Below are positions 1 to 10,462 of a stretch of DNA of 28,536 bases, piece by piece. The DNA is from Waddliaceae bacterium (GTDB lineage: Bacteria; Chlamydiota; Chlamydiia; Chlamydiales; GCA-2709385). The DNA is taken from the NCBI GenBank assembly GCA_002709385.1, contig PAQS01000034.1:1-28536 (forward strand), read 5' to 3'. The position numbers and the translations under genes were made by a program. Position 1 is the stretch's first letter, and each line of letters starts with the position of its first letter. Under the pieces are notes generated by a model, which saw nothing but the letters and a program-made list of their open reading frames with translations, was not told the origin of the DNA and ran no database searches.

Positions 1-204
1 ACCACTATACCCTTCTCTTGGCGCCTTAGTTTCTTTGCTTCGCCGCGTTTAAATAATATGCTCTAGAGATCCATCATTATTAATGGAAATGAGATATTGT
101 ATGAGGACTAATAGGAATCATTAAACGCGGCGAAACAAAGAAGCTACGACGCCACGAAAAACACAAGAAGATATGCTTCCACCCAAGGCTCTTGTAAAAA
201 GAAT
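1..204. repeat. Palindromic interspersed repeat, copy A
   Basis: A non-coding element built around two inverted arms of 32 bases, 20-51 and 122-153, that match at 28 of 32 positions. The shared core of each arm reads TTCGCCGCGTTTA. The arms enclose about 70 bases, so the core element is about 134 bp. The outer flanks (to about 204 on the right) also show weak symmetry. The left 81 bases recur almost exactly as copy B, and the arms recur as copy C near 17.6 kb. No open frame of significance lies inside. It may be a MITE or a REP/terminator-like element. No transposase is present to decide between these. Confidence 0.75.
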
Positions 205-282
205 AAAAAATACAAATTATTCCAATCGAACAATTTCCATAATTGAAAGAACATTTCTGGTCTAGACAATGGGGGCCACTAT

Positions 283-361
283 ACCACTATACCCTTCTCT
301 TGGCGCCTTAGTTTCTTTGCTTCGCCGCGTTTAAATGATATGCTCGAGATCCATCATTATT
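283..361. repeat. Palindromic repeat, copy B (left end only)
   Basis: This is a direct repeat of positions 1-81. The first 54 bases are identical, then there is one substitution (A to G), a 2-base deletion, and 16 further identical bases ending in CATCATTATT. The right inverted arm found in copies A and C is missing. The similarity stops at 361, ten bases short of the stop codon (371-373) of the giant minus-strand gene, so the element is truncated at that gene's 3' end. Copies A and B are 282 bp apart in the same orientation. Confidence 0.8.
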
Positions 362-370
362 GAGGAAGAT

Positions 371-3300
371 CTAAGCCGCAATTTCTGTTAAAAACGCTTT
401 CTTCACTGCAGGAAAGCGTTCTTTTTGTTTGTGATCTTCTGGACAATAACGTAAGCGATTTCTAAGAAATACCCCGGTACGCTTCTTATCAATTTCCTCT
501 AAGTACAGTTTTTTCTGTTCAATCCAATAGTTGATACTTCTTAGGTTTCCTTGCAGTAGAGCTGCCTTAAAAAGTAGCTGTGAAAGCTTCTCAAATTCAA
601 GGTTGTTTAGCCCTAGCTGATCTATTTTTTCAGGAAGTTCTTGTGTATGAGAAGCTAGTAAAGAACCTGAAGTATCAGTTAAATAAAAAGTTTTTTCTTC
701 TTCTTTGAAAGTCTTTTGCTTTTCTTTATCATCCATATGTTTCTTGAAATCAGAAGCTTCTTTGCTTGTTAGTAGAGCAGAAGACCAATTTCCTTTACTA
801 TCTTTAAATAAAAGTACTTCATGAATTGGTTTAGAATCAGGGTGTAAAAAACGGAAATAATCAGGCTTGTTTCCCCATAAAGTTAATAAATTATTACTTA
901 CATATGTTCTTGATTTATTAAATAGCGCTAAAGAACTCACCCATTCATCTCCAGCATGACCCATCACATTTGAAAGAGTTTTAAACTTTTCATCGTATAT
1001 ACTTCCTCTTAGTAGAAGATCGTTTATATCATCTACTAACCAAGGCGTTTCTTCAACGAGAGCTTCATCAGGAATATCAAACCCTTCATGTTCCTGATCA
1101 ATATCAACCTCATCATCTACAGAAGTATCTTTACTGACCTCTTGCTGCTGATCCACTTCAAGCTCTCCACCACCTTTTTCAACGTCTGCAGATAAAGGAA
1201 CTTGTTCTGGCATTCCTACAGAAGAATTTAATTCTCGTTCTTTTATCGCGTTTAGATCACTTTGGAGTTTCGCACTTTCACTTTCTGTAAATAGACCGCT
1301 GGAATTTATAATTCCCATCAAATGCTTAATTTCAGCTTCTAATCCTTCATCTGGAGTACCGAATTTACCTAAACGTCCCCACTTCTCGAAAAAACTTCCT
1401 TTATCTTGTTCTATGAGTAAAGATCGAGTTTTTTCCATGATCTTAAGACGTTTAAATAATGTTTCAGATGTACGAATCTTACTTTCTACAAGCTCAACAG
1501 CTTTTTGCTTCAATAAAAGCTTTGTTGCGTCATAGTGTCCTCGTTTCTCCTCTTCACTACGATAAATTTCAGTCCAATAGAACAAATGCCTAGGCGTTAA
1601 ATCCGCATCCTGTGCTATTCCCATTTCATTCTTGATAAAGGTTTTCATTTCTTCAGATAGAATAAAATCTAGATGCTGCCCACCGATTAGAAGCTTTCTC
1701 ATCCGCATGGCTGCTTGCGCAAGAATTTCTCTATCTACATTGGGTCGGAAAAGCATACAGGCTCTTGAACCGTACGGTAAAGGAAGATCAGATCCTACAC
1801 AGTGTACTTGGTCAAAATAAGCCAAGACCTTGTCTTCTAAAGAGTCAACAGAAACCCCACAAGCTGAAGCTATTGCCTGAGGACTCGTTCCTTCAATCAA
1901 TTTAGGGCTTGTTTTACCCGCCTCTAAAACGGCTAACTGTGTTGCCCCTGTCGGAGTTCCTTTTTCATCAGTTAAAGGGTGGTAATATAAAACAAACTTT
2001 TTACCTAGATCACTATTTGTATGGATAAAATTCGCCATACTTTGAGCTACTTCATGATTACTTACTCCACGGAAACGTGCCCCTACATCAATAATAGCAC
2101 TGTGGTTTTCTGTCCAAGTATCTGCCTCTAAAAGACCGTCTAAAAGTTTTTCTGGATCATTTTCTTCTGCAAGAGTCACTTTATTTTTATCTGAGCAAAT
2201 ACCTCGAGCTACTCTATACTTCGATACAGGATCCCACTTTACCTTAGTATCTCCCCAGCCAGAAAAGCCTTTACCTGTTCCTGAGTAACCTAAAATCTTT
2301 TTCACCATTGCTAAGCGGTCGGCTTGAGTCCCCATACATTGTTCATAATGCTCATGAACATTAGAAAAAACCTCTTCCTGAAGGTAATCATAAAGAAGAT
2401 TGCGTGCATTTTCTTTTTCTAGATCATTGCCTTCTCTTCTAAGCTTTTCCCAACTTTCAATCAATTTTTCTGGTTTTTTTTCTATCACCTCATGTAGCTC
2501 TGAAACACTTAAACCAGTAGCTCTTAGTAATCTATTCACCCCACCTTCTTGTAGGGTTATTTTTTCACAGTATTTCGCGAATTTATACTTGTCAGCTCGT
2601 TCATCCCACTTCCAAAAATAACACTGTAACGTTTTATTGACTGTTTCCCATGGTGTTTTAAATTCTGAACGGGGTTTAGGAGTTCCATTTCCTAAATAAG
2701 GCACGGCATAGCCTCCATCACCTACTCCATACTTAGCTCCTACTCCCGAACTAAGAGCTTGAACAAGGCAACCATTTTTTCTTAGTTGCATGCGATAGAA
2801 AGCCAAAGTATCTAATAGAGACGTATCTTGAGTTTCTACCTGAGCAGCTTCTAGCCTTTTAATCAGCTCACCCACTTTTCCATTTTTGTCATCTTCTCCA
2901 GCAAAATAGATCTTTGTTAAAAATTCTTTTATCTCGTTTTCCGAGTATCTATTACGATCCTCTAGCTTTAAAGTCTTCCACACTTCGTTTGCATAATTTT
3001 TACTATAAAATTCACGTATAGCAGGTAAAATTTCGTTATTATATTGATCAACACTCAAACTATCTTGTTCATTTTCCTGAATCAATAAAGCTAGGTCTTT
3101 ACCATCAACTTGAATCTTTCCAGAGTAAATATCTTCATATAGCCTTATCGCCTTCTCTACTCCACTCTGATTTAAAGAATCATAACCCTGGAGAGGCAGA
3201 TTTAACATCTCTCTAAAGTAAAAGATACTATCAAACTCATCATAGACAATCGCAGCATCATCTAAAAAAAGTTTCTCCATGTCTAAAAGAGTTTGTATTG

Positions 3301-6300
3301 TTCCATCGTCTTCAACAAGTAGCTCGTCTTCATCAAATGACTCATCATTATTAGGGTTGTTTCTTTTTTCATTATCTTCGCTTTGTAACTCTGCCAGTTT
3401 TACCCGAATCATCAAGCGAATCATCAATAAGTCATTAGGACGCGTTGCAACAACATTTCCATTCTCTTTTGCCGCCAACAAATTACTATATTTTTTCTTT
3501 AAGAGTTCAGGGTTCGAACAGTCCGATCGATCTAGCGTGAAGTTATATAAGCTCTTATGACAATTCTCTCTTAAGGATTTTTGTAAGTCGATCGATCCTG
3601 ATGGAAATAAGCCAGGGGTCATACAAACGACTGATAATTGTGCTTCGCCTTCTTTCGTTTTTGTATTGAGTGCCGCAAGCACAGGGTTCATCACTTTTGA
3701 TTTACCAAAGGACATAACAAGCTGTAAAACTGAAGAAGCATCTTCTCTTTCCCCTAACATACGCTGAATCGCATCAATTTGCTCGGGATACATCATGATC
3801 CCACCTAGATACTCAAAAGCAAGTAGGCGGATACTTTCTTTAGTATTGTAACTACGCTCTTGGTACACCACTTTCCCTAACTCTTCTGAAAAAAGCCTCC
3901 ACTTTTCTTCATCAATATTATTCCCACCAGAACTAAGTGAATCCAGCTTCCTTAAGGGTTTTTGGCATCGTTCTATTTGTTGGATACAAGTTTTCAACTC
4001 CATCCACTGTCTAAAGTCTTCTTCGATTTTAGACCATTTATCTGAACCAAATACTTTCTCAGGTGAACCAGAGAGAAGAATTTGCACTAAGTCATTCATT
4101 TCTAAATAATCTGAACTACGACCTAATCGAGAAAAAAGCTCTTGTCTATTTTTTGATTGATTCATATCGATAAGAAGCTGTTTTTCTAAACTCTCTATAT
4201 GCTGCTCGCTATTTTCTTTTAAGCTCCTCAACCCTTTTCTAATACCTTCTAAAGACTTTGTCTCTATTTTATAACTTAGCTCTTTGAAGTTATCTGATCC
4301 TTCTTTTAAGTCATCTTCAAACTCTTCTATGATGCTTTTACTATGAGCACCATTGATGTTTTCAGAGATATCTGTTCTCTCAAACTTCTCGCCCTGAACC
4401 TCCTCTTGTTTTATAAGCTCACTTGTAATCATGCTTCTTAAGGAAACTTCGGAGTATTTTTTAGCTACAATGCTATCTGGTAAGCCCTCAGGTTTTTCAA
4501 GTAATTTCGGGTGTTTCCAACCCGAAGAACTTTTCTCATCTGCTTGACGTAGGGTTTTAACATTATAATTAGCAGGAGAAAGTCCCATACCTTGTAAAAT
4601 GACTGCCGGATCAAATTTCCTTGAAATACTTGAAAATTTGCGAAGATTTTTAGCTTCTTCACAAATAGCCTCTTCCATTTCCTCTTTCTTGAAATGTAAA
4701 GGAAGAGTAGGGTCGTGATATTTTTTTTCATTTTCAAGAAGAAGGCCTGCTGCCATAATCCTTAAAGCAGCAGCTTTAGGGCTTTTATTCCCCCACTTCC
4801 CTAAAGAAACAATACGATCTAATAATTGAATTTCTTTTTTACTGTACTCACGAGTTACTTGCGCCTTCCAAAGCTCGCTAAGAGCTGCTTCATAACCGTT
4901 TCTAGGTCTATTCAAATAATAAAAAACAGCTCTTAAAGAATCTTCTGTTGTCTCAGTTTTAAAGCGCCAGTCTGCTCCAGAGCTTTTTACTTCCATTAAA
5001 ACAGAATCGGGTGAACCAGCTCCTTCTTTCTGAGCTTGTAAATGCCACCCCTTCCCTTTACACCCACGATAATTTGTTTTCATGAAAGTAGAAAAGTCAC
5101 AGTCAGGTAATAACATAAAAAGACCTGACCTAACTTTTTCTCCTTCACTATCAAACTCTGTTTTCTCAAGCAAAAGGCTACGGGAATTATTACTACGGAT
5201 TACACGATCAGGTTCTTTTACCAAGCGTATATTTGGACTATCTTCTAGAACCCAATCATTATGTTGATCTCGAATAAAACTGATTAATTGATTTTTTACT
5301 GGACTTTTACAGTGAAGAGTTATTTTGCAGACATCACCTTTTTTATTTTTATAACAAAACAAATTATTGTATCTTGCAAACTCATTAAAAGGTAATAAAT
5401 CTATTGGCAATTTATTATTTACTTTTTTATCTTCATTATTTTCACAAATAAAGTATTCTCCAATTGGAGCGACATAAAGATTTTTATCTTTCTCATCTTT
5501 TTCAAGTAAACAGCGAATATTATTGTTTACAACTTCATACTCGAAAACCTGCTTTGATTCTTCCTGGGGTGAATAAGCTTCACTCATTTTCGATGATAAT
5601 AAAACTTTATTTGTGTTACCAGAGTGTTCCCAATATGTAAAATTCTCTCGTAAGTGTTCAGGAAGATATTTTCTATTTTCATAGTCTTCCCCTTTCAAAA
5701 TATACCGAACACCACCAGTAGGATCAATTTTCCCATGGCTCATTCGCACACAAATATGATATTTTCCTCCGCGTGCTTTTACTAAGTACAGGCCAGAGTA
5801 CTTTGGGCTAAGTATTGTAAACTCTCTAGAAGGATTTTGGCTTTTAACTTTCAGCTCGCCTTCAGATCCAATACTTTCGAAACCAAGAATGTCTCTTGTA
5901 AATACTGTTTCTTCTTTACTTCGATTAAATTCATGCAATTCTCCTCTCAGAAGATCTATTTGAACATTTCCATCTCCACTCCGTAGAACAGTTGAGTTTG
6001 AAGCAATATTTTTGCTTTCTTCAAAATTCACTCCTTCCAAACCAATAACACTTTTAAAAGAGTTGCTTAGATCAGAGTCTCTTAAAAGTTCCTCACGAGT
6101 AATATCAAAAAAACGTTGTATTTGTAGCTCAGCTTCTTGTCGAATATTCCCTTTACGGTTTCCTTTTGAAGTTTTCAAATACAACCCAAAAGTTTGCAAC
6201 CAAAGCTTACGTTCCTGATCTGTGAGCGTTTCAATATTTACATTTTCAAACCCAGCAATAGCCTCAGTAAGCAAAGATCCAATACTAGTATCTAAACCTG

Positions 6301-9300
6301 TATAAGCCTTTAAAGGTTCTACATCCTGAGGGATCTCTTTTTGAATTTTTTTAATTTGATAAAAAAATCTCTCTCTTCTACTAAATTCTTTTTCATAAAA
6401 AAGATTTTTCACCGAGGTATTTTTGTACTTTAAATCGCTCAAAGCACCTCTATATATCGTCCTGCATAAACGATGAAAAGACATCAATCGATAAGATAAT
6501 AAGTGCAAAGCTTCTTTATCTTTAGGTTCTCTTTTTAATTCTGCTTCCAGCTCTTTTTCTTGTATTTCTAATTCTAACTCAATAAAAGAAAACCACTTTT
6601 GAACCAGTACTGAATCTTTCGAAAGCTCTTTCAAAAACTCTTTACTTTCAAGATTTTGGAAAATATTTTCACGACTTTCCTCTTCTCTCATTGTTGAACT
6701 GTAACGCGTAATATCTCCTAGAACACGATGAAAATAGATATTTTCTAAGTGAGTACTTTCTGTTCCTATTAAATAGACTTGTTGAAAGTTATATTTAGTT
6801 CCTTTTTGTAACTGCAGAGCATCTTTAACAAGCTCTCCTTGTATTTTCGAAGGGAGCTTTTCTTGTCTATTATTATCGAATAAGTGCCCGTCAACTCTTT
6901 CTTGAGAAATCTTTTTACTTAATGATTCTTGAGAAGGGTCAAGACTTTTAACAGTAAGAGTTTCACCATCTTTTTTCCATTTTGTTTCAATTTCAGGGGC
7001 TTTATCCTTTCGAGTCGTAAGCGTTGTTTCAGTACCTGGATAAAACCTATTCCAATTATTGTCTTCACCCCCAATCGCCCACATACACATATAACACATG
7101 TCTTTGAGAGCAAAAATATGTTCTGTGTTTTCTATTTTTGATAATTTATTAAACTCTTCCGTTCCATCTCTTTGGTAGTTATGCTTGCTCTTTTCTATTT
7201 CCTGATTTTCTAAATCCGATAAACAAGTAGAAAACGAACCAAGAGTAGAAATAGATTTAACAGACTGCTTATCTTTTTGGTAAGGATTTATAAATGTTCT
7301 TGTTTGAGAATCTGTACGTTCTTGATAATTCCAGCACCTTTCGGATACCCCCCAATTCATCTCATAAACATCTCCCCATGGATTAGTATAATGCCAAAGT
7401 TCTTGTACATTAAAAGATATTTCTTCAAGACCATAACCAGAATCAACAATTTTTTTATTGTAATTTTCAATTGCATTTCGTATATCTTTTGTTATTTTGT
7501 TATGAGAATATGAACTGGTTTGGCTTTGTTCTTTGCTAGCTTCATTTAAAGAAAAAAGCACACTTTCTTTTGCTTCTAAAATACTTGAATCATCATCCTT
7601 ACTCATTGCATCAAATTTACCAGAATTGTTTACAAAATATTCTAAAAGCCTCTTAATTTCTATTCTACGCTCATTATATCTTTGGCAATTTTCTTCAAAC
7701 CTTTTCTTGTCTACTTCCTGCGCTTGAGGGAGCTTTTCTCTGACATTGTTATAAAAGGTTTTATTCAACTCCAGCATCTCATCAAAATCTGCATAAAGAT
7801 CATAACCTAAAGATTTCATCAATAGATACTCAGAGCTAGACTTTTTCCAATCTTCTAAAGAACTGCTATATTCCGCTTTTTCTTCTACCCCTTCAGAAAA
7901 CAGGGGTCTTTTATTTTTTTCATCCTCTGAAATTGAATCTTTTTTGAGTTTTTTCAATACTTGCTTCCACTCATTTTCTAATTTAGGGTTCAATGCTAAG
8001 TCGCTTTTATATCGATGAGACTTCTTATAACTTTCCAAAAAATCAGTATAAATTGGATAGCTTCTCAAAGCACTTCCTGCTTTACGTTCAAGTTTTTCAT
8101 CCAACTTGATAGCAAAGGAATAAGAAATAGCATATAGCTTCGCTATATCCAAAATTTGTATAGCTGTAGGCTCCTTAAAGACATGGATACAATCACATTC
8201 CACCTTCATTGCTTCTTGTAAAAGTTCTATCAAATACTGCATATCTTCTTTCTCAATTTCCTCATCCAGAAAAAGGATTTCTCCTGTTTCGTTCATAAGA
8301 CTATTGATCACTTTTTCACGAAGATAGCTTGTAACTGTTAAAGGTTCTTCTATTTCTCTTATCTTCTGAAGAACACTGGCGATATTGTTGCATGTTTCAT
8401 TAAGGTTTTTACCTACTTGGAAAATAGGAAAAGATTTTACTTCTTTTATGTCGTCTTCTTCTGAAATATCTGTAAGAAGTACTTTTTCATTTTTATTAGG
8501 AAATTGAACAGAAAAATTGCTTTCATTTACATCGTTTTCACCTTCTATATTTTTATTAAGAAAGGTTGTTTTTTCTGTTTTTAGACTCTCAACTTTTGTA
8601 GGGAAACCTTTTTCCAATTCACGTGAGGACTTTTGGAGTTCAGGCAAAGTTGCAGATAAGACCCACTGTTGCTTTCTTGTTAAACTTGATACTAGATCGT
8701 TTTTACTGAATTCTTCTGTTAGTTTTTTCAATCCTTCCTTCAGCAAAGATAGGTGCAAACTATACTCAGAAGGAGTAAAATCGTTACTTTCTCGTAATAA
8801 CTTTGTTTGTGAGGTAAGAACGCTTAAATGAGTCATTGCTGCCTGTGCTTTATACCAGCTAGATTCATTGGCCACTTTATTTTTCTTTTTTAATCGGAAA
8901 AAGGCAAATTTTCTGTATTGTAAATCTGATCTTCCTATAAGAGACTTCTGTACTACATTCCAAGAGGATGTTCGAGCTCTCTGTTTCTTGATAAAGAATT
9001 CATCTGGGATAGCAGGTTCTTCTTCTTTTCCTGCAACTGTTTGTATACAGTTATATATGTGATCAATCGCTAAATCGGCTTCTTCTACTTTTTTATTTTT
9101 TGCTTCATTTTCATCAGTTTTTTTTAATAACTCATCTAACTTATTAGAATCTTCATGTACTGGCTCTAAACTTAGATCTTCTACTTGTTCTGAAGTTTTC
9201 TCCTGCCTTTCTATCTCTTCAAACTGAACAAGAAGAAGATTTGTTAATAAAAGCTCAAACCGATCGCTCTGAATCCCAGTGTATGTTTTAGCAACTGAAT

Positions 9301-10270
9301 ATTTTTCCTCTGATTCAGAACCTTGAGATTCGTGTTTTTCAATCCCATGACCCGTATTAAAAACTGTGAAAGAATAAATTTTCTCTCCTGATTTACTTGG
9401 AGAACATTTCACTTCATAAATCAAGTTATGATGATATTCCATATTCTCTACTGTAAACCTATAACCTCCTGGAAGTAATAAACTTTCTCCTCTTTTTAAA
9501 TTTTTAATCGATTCATGCCATCCAACAAGCAAGTCATCTACTTTAGATTTTTTCTCATTTCCATCCTCCATATTCTTCGCTTCCTGAAGTGCTTCACTAG
9601 CTTTAACAAGATCACTGTAAAGATGTATTAATTTCTTATTTTGAAAAGGATCTTGTTTTAATACCTCTAAAAATAGCTTTGTTGTATCTGCAATAGAAAC
9701 CGAATCTTCCAGTGAATACCTATTGCCTGGCACTCCACCAAACTCTCCCTGTCCTTCACGATTACCTAATACCTGAAACGCAAGCTTAGGATCTTCTAAA
9801 GATTGAATGGGCTCTTTATTAAAAAGAGAGTACTCCTTAACTGCTTCGGGAACCGGACGGTTATTTTCTTCGAGAGATGCTGAAGCCAAAATTTCAAGGG
9901 TTGATTCCACATAAGCATCTTCTTTACTAAGACTACCTTGTAAATACCCCTTAAACTCATCACTTCGAAACTTTTTTATCTTTTCTGGATCTTTATCAGA
10001 TTCTGTTCCTACAATATTTTCGACCCCTCTCAATATTGAGGACCCTAACTGGAGAACAGGACAAAACAAGCGGCAAGTTCTAATGACCACAATATCCCAC
10101 TGCTTGATATTTAGCTGATTGTTCTTATCTTCTTCTTTTAAAATATAGGTAGTCCCCAAGCTATTACACTCTTCTTCCCATTGAGCTCGTTTCTTATCTA
10201 AAAAATCAGCACAACTATGAATAGGACTAAAAATTCGATGTCTCAAATTATCAAAGCTAAAACCAAGCAT
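371..10270 (-). CDS. Giant DUF3638/DUF3645 helicase-like protein, 3299 aa
   Basis: One uninterrupted 3299-codon frame. Residues 1-2000 are Glu/Lys/Ser-rich, with long helical stretches, no signal peptide and no clear membrane segment. A glycine-rich patch near 263-310 (LLLPGGY, then VFNTGHG) stands out. The C-terminal third resembles the DUF3638/DUF3645 families, which carry a degenerate SF2 helicase core. It has a motif I-like SFGKSK (2187-2192), a motif II-like DEFD (2344-2347), a DUF3645-type block (AVPYLGNGTPKPRSEF, about 2518-2540), a motif V-like VGSD (2825-2828), and a motif VI-like QAAMRMR (2852-2858). Nucleotide-dependent activity is inferred only; the P-loop is not canonical. The final 300 residues include an acidic stretch. 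No Shine-Dalgarno sequence precedes the ATG, and the leader is very AT-rich. Family membership is recalled from motif patterns, not searched. Substrate and location are unknown; an effector or host-interaction role is speculation. Confidence 0.85.
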   Translation of the reverse strand: MLGFSFDNLRHRIFSPIHSCADFLDKKRAQWEEECNSLGTTYILKEEDKNNQLNIKQWDIVVIRTCRLFCPVLQLGSSILRGVENIVGTESDKDPEKIKKFRSDEFKGYLQGSLSKEDAYVESTLEILASASLEENNRPVPEAVKEYSLFNKEPIQSLEDPKLAFQVLGNREGQGEFGGVPGNRYSLEDSVSIADTTKLFLEVLKQDPFQNKKLIHLYSDLVKASEALQEAKNMEDGNEKKSKVDDLLVGWHESIKNLKRGESLLLPGGYRFTVENMEYHHNLIYEVKCSPSKSGEKIYSFTVFNTGHGIEKHESQGSESEEKYSVAKTYTGIQSDRFELLLTNLLLVQFEEIERQEKTSEQVEDLSLEPVHEDSNKLDELLKKTDENEAKNKKVEEADLAIDHIYNCIQTVAGKEEEPAIPDEFFIKKQRARTSSWNVVQKSLIGRSDLQYRKFAFFRLKKKNKVANESSWYKAQAAMTHLSVLTSQTKLLRESNDFTPSEYSLHLSLLKEGLKKLTEEFSKNDLVSSLTRKQQWVLSATLPELQKSSRELEKGFPTKVESLKTEKTTFLNKNIEGENDVNESNFSVQFPNKNEKVLLTDISEEDDIKEVKSFPIFQVGKNLNETCNNIASVLQKIREIEEPLTVTSYLREKVINSLMNETGEILFLDEEIEKEDMQYLIELLQEAMKVECDCIHVFKEPTAIQILDIAKLYAISYSFAIKLDEKLERKAGSALRSYPIYTDFLESYKKSHRYKSDLALNPKLENEWKQVLKKLKKDSISEDEKNKRPLFSEGVEEKAEYSSSLEDWKKSSSEYLLMKSLGYDLYADFDEMLELNKTFYNNVREKLPQAQEVDKKRFEENCQRYNERRIEIKRLLEYFVNNSGKFDAMSKDDDSSILEAKESVLFSLNEASKEQSQTSSYSHNKITKDIRNAIENYNKKIVDSGYGLEEISFNVQELWHYTNPWGDVYEMNWGVSERCWNYQERTDSQTRTFINPYQKDKQSVKSISTLGSFSTCLSDLENQEIEKSKHNYQRDGTEEFNKLSKIENTEHIFALKDMCYMCMWAIGGEDNNWNRFYPGTETTLTTRKDKAPEIETKWKKDGETLTVKSLDPSQESLSKKISQERVDGHLFDNNRQEKLPSKIQGELVKDALQLQKGTKYNFQQVYLIGTESTHLENIYFHRVLGDITRYSSTMREEESRENIFQNLESKEFLKELSKDSVLVQKWFSFIELELEIQEKELEAELKREPKDKEALHLLSYRLMSFHRLCRTIYRGALSDLKYKNTSVKNLFYEKEFSRRERFFYQIKKIQKEIPQDVEPLKAYTGLDTSIGSLLTEAIAGFENVNIETLTDQERKLWLQTFGLYLKTSKGNRKGNIRQEAELQIQRFFDITREELLRDSDLSNSFKSVIGLEGVNFEESKNIASNSTVLRSGDGNVQIDLLRGELHEFNRSKEETVFTRDILGFESIGSEGELKVKSQNPSREFTILSPKYSGLYLVKARGGKYHICVRMSHGKIDPTGGVRYILKGEDYENRKYLPEHLRENFTYWEHSGNTNKVLLSSKMSEAYSPQEESKQVFEYEVVNNNIRCLLEKDEKDKNLYVAPIGEYFICENNEDKKVNNKLPIDLLPFNEFARYNNLFCYKNKKGDVCKITLHCKSPVKNQLISFIRDQHNDWVLEDSPNIRLVKEPDRVIRSNNSRSLLLEKTEFDSEGEKVRSGLFMLLPDCDFSTFMKTNYRGCKGKGWHLQAQKEGAGSPDSVLMEVKSSGADWRFKTETTEDSLRAVFYYLNRPRNGYEAALSELWKAQVTREYSKKEIQLLDRIVSLGKWGNKSPKAAALRIMAAGLLLENEKKYHDPTLPLHFKKEEMEEAICEEAKNLRKFSSISRKFDPAVILQGMGLSPANYNVKTLRQADEKSSSGWKHPKLLEKPEGLPDSIVAKKYSEVSLRSMITSELIKQEEVQGEKFERTDISENINGAHSKSIIEEFEDDLKEGSDNFKELSYKIETKSLEGIRKGLRSLKENSEQHIESLEKQLLIDMNQSKNRQELFSRLGRSSDYLEMNDLVQILLSGSPEKVFGSDKWSKIEEDFRQWMELKTCIQQIERCQKPLRKLDSLSSGGNNIDEEKWRLFSEELGKVVYQERSYNTKESIRLLAFEYLGGIMMYPEQIDAIQRMLGEREDASSVLQLVMSFGKSKVMNPVLAALNTKTKEGEAQLSVVCMTPGLFPSGSIDLQKSLRENCHKSLYNFTLDRSDCSNPELLKKKYSNLLAAKENGNVVATRPNDLLMIRLMIRVKLAELQSEDNEKRNNPNNDESFDEDELLVEDDGTIQTLLDMEKLFLDDAAIVYDEFDSIFYFREMLNLPLQGYDSLNQSGVEKAIRLYEDIYSGKIQVDGKDLALLIQENEQDSLSVDQYNNEILPAIREFYSKNYANEVWKTLKLEDRNRYSENEIKEFLTKIYFAGEDDKNGKVGELIKRLEAAQVETQDTSLLDTLAFYRMQLRKNGCLVQALSSGVGAKYGVGDGGYAVPYLGNGTPKPRSEFKTPWETVNKTLQCYFWKWDERADKYKFAKYCEKITLQEGGVNRLLRATGLSVSELHEVIEKKPEKLIESWEKLRREGNDLEKENARNLLYDYLQEEVFSNVHEHYEQCMGTQADRLAMVKKILGYSGTGKGFSGWGDTKVKWDPVSKYRVARGICSDKNKVTLAEENDPEKLLDGLLEADTWTENHSAIIDVGARFRGVSNHEVAQSMANFIHTNSDLGKKFVLYYHPLTDEKGTPTGATQLAVLEAGKTSPKLIEGTSPQAIASACGVSVDSLEDKVLAYFDQVHCVGSDLPLPYGSRACMLFRPNVDREILAQAAMRMRKLLIGGQHLDFILSEEMKTFIKNEMGIAQDADLTPRHLFYWTEIYRSEEEKRGHYDATKLLLKQKAVELVESKIRTSETLFKRLKIMEKTRSLLIEQDKGSFFEKWGRLGKFGTPDEGLEAEIKHLMGIINSSGLFTESESAKLQSDLNAIKERELNSSVGMPEQVPLSADVEKGGGELEVDQQQEVSKDTSVDDEVDIDQEHEGFDIPDEALVEETPWLVDDINDLLLRGSIYDEKFKTLSNVMGHAGDEWVSSLALFNKSRTYVSNNLLTLWGNKPDYFRFLHPDSKPIHEVLLFKDSKGNWSSALLTSKEASDFKKHMDDKEKQKTFKEEEKTFYLTDTSGSLLASHTQELPEKIDQLGLNNLEFEKLSQLLFKAALLQGNLRSINYWIEQKKLYLEEIDKKRTGVFLRNRLRYCPEDHKQKERFPAVKKAFLTEIAA

Positions 10271-10462
10271 TTAAACACCATTAAAATAAAAAAATAAAAA
10301 TACTACTTATTTTAACAATAAATATTTTTATTTACATTATTGTTATTGTTTTTACTTGGAAATTAAAGAGATCAAAAAGAGAAACTTAATTAAAAAGACA
10401 GATAATTTTTAATAGCGACCAAAACCTTCTACTACATAAGTTGTTTAGGTCGCTATCATCAA
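10271..10462. other. AT-rich spacer upstream of the giant gene
   Basis: The stretch is strongly A/T-rich, with several runs of A and T just upstream of the giant gene's ATG at 10270. I see no convincing -35/-10 pair at good spacing. Several weak TATAAT-like hexamers occur by composition alone. A stem-loop lies at its right end (listed separately). Confidence 0.5.
10412..10456 (-). terminator. Stem-loop after the 176-aa gene
   Basis: A perfect 9-bp inverted repeat (ATAGCGACC at 10412-10420, complement at 10448-10456) with a 27-nt loop starts seven bases past the stop codon of the minus-strand gene at 10463. On the minus strand it is followed by TAAAAATTA, not a U-run, so it may stabilise the 3' end of the mRNA rather than act as a classical intrinsic terminator. 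It separates this gene from the giant gene. Confidence 0.5.

Noticed and set aside
1-370. Repeated arms considered as a CRISPR array
   Set aside because: There are only two direct copies about 282 bp apart, the unit itself is palindromic, there are no regular spacers, and no cas genes are present.
3279-3560. A 93-codon Ser-rich plus-strand frame opposite the giant gene
   Set aside because: It is the reverse strand of Glu/Asp/Asn-rich codons in the giant gene, which gives Ser/Phe runs by base composition. The same holds for the other short frames opposite or within this gene.
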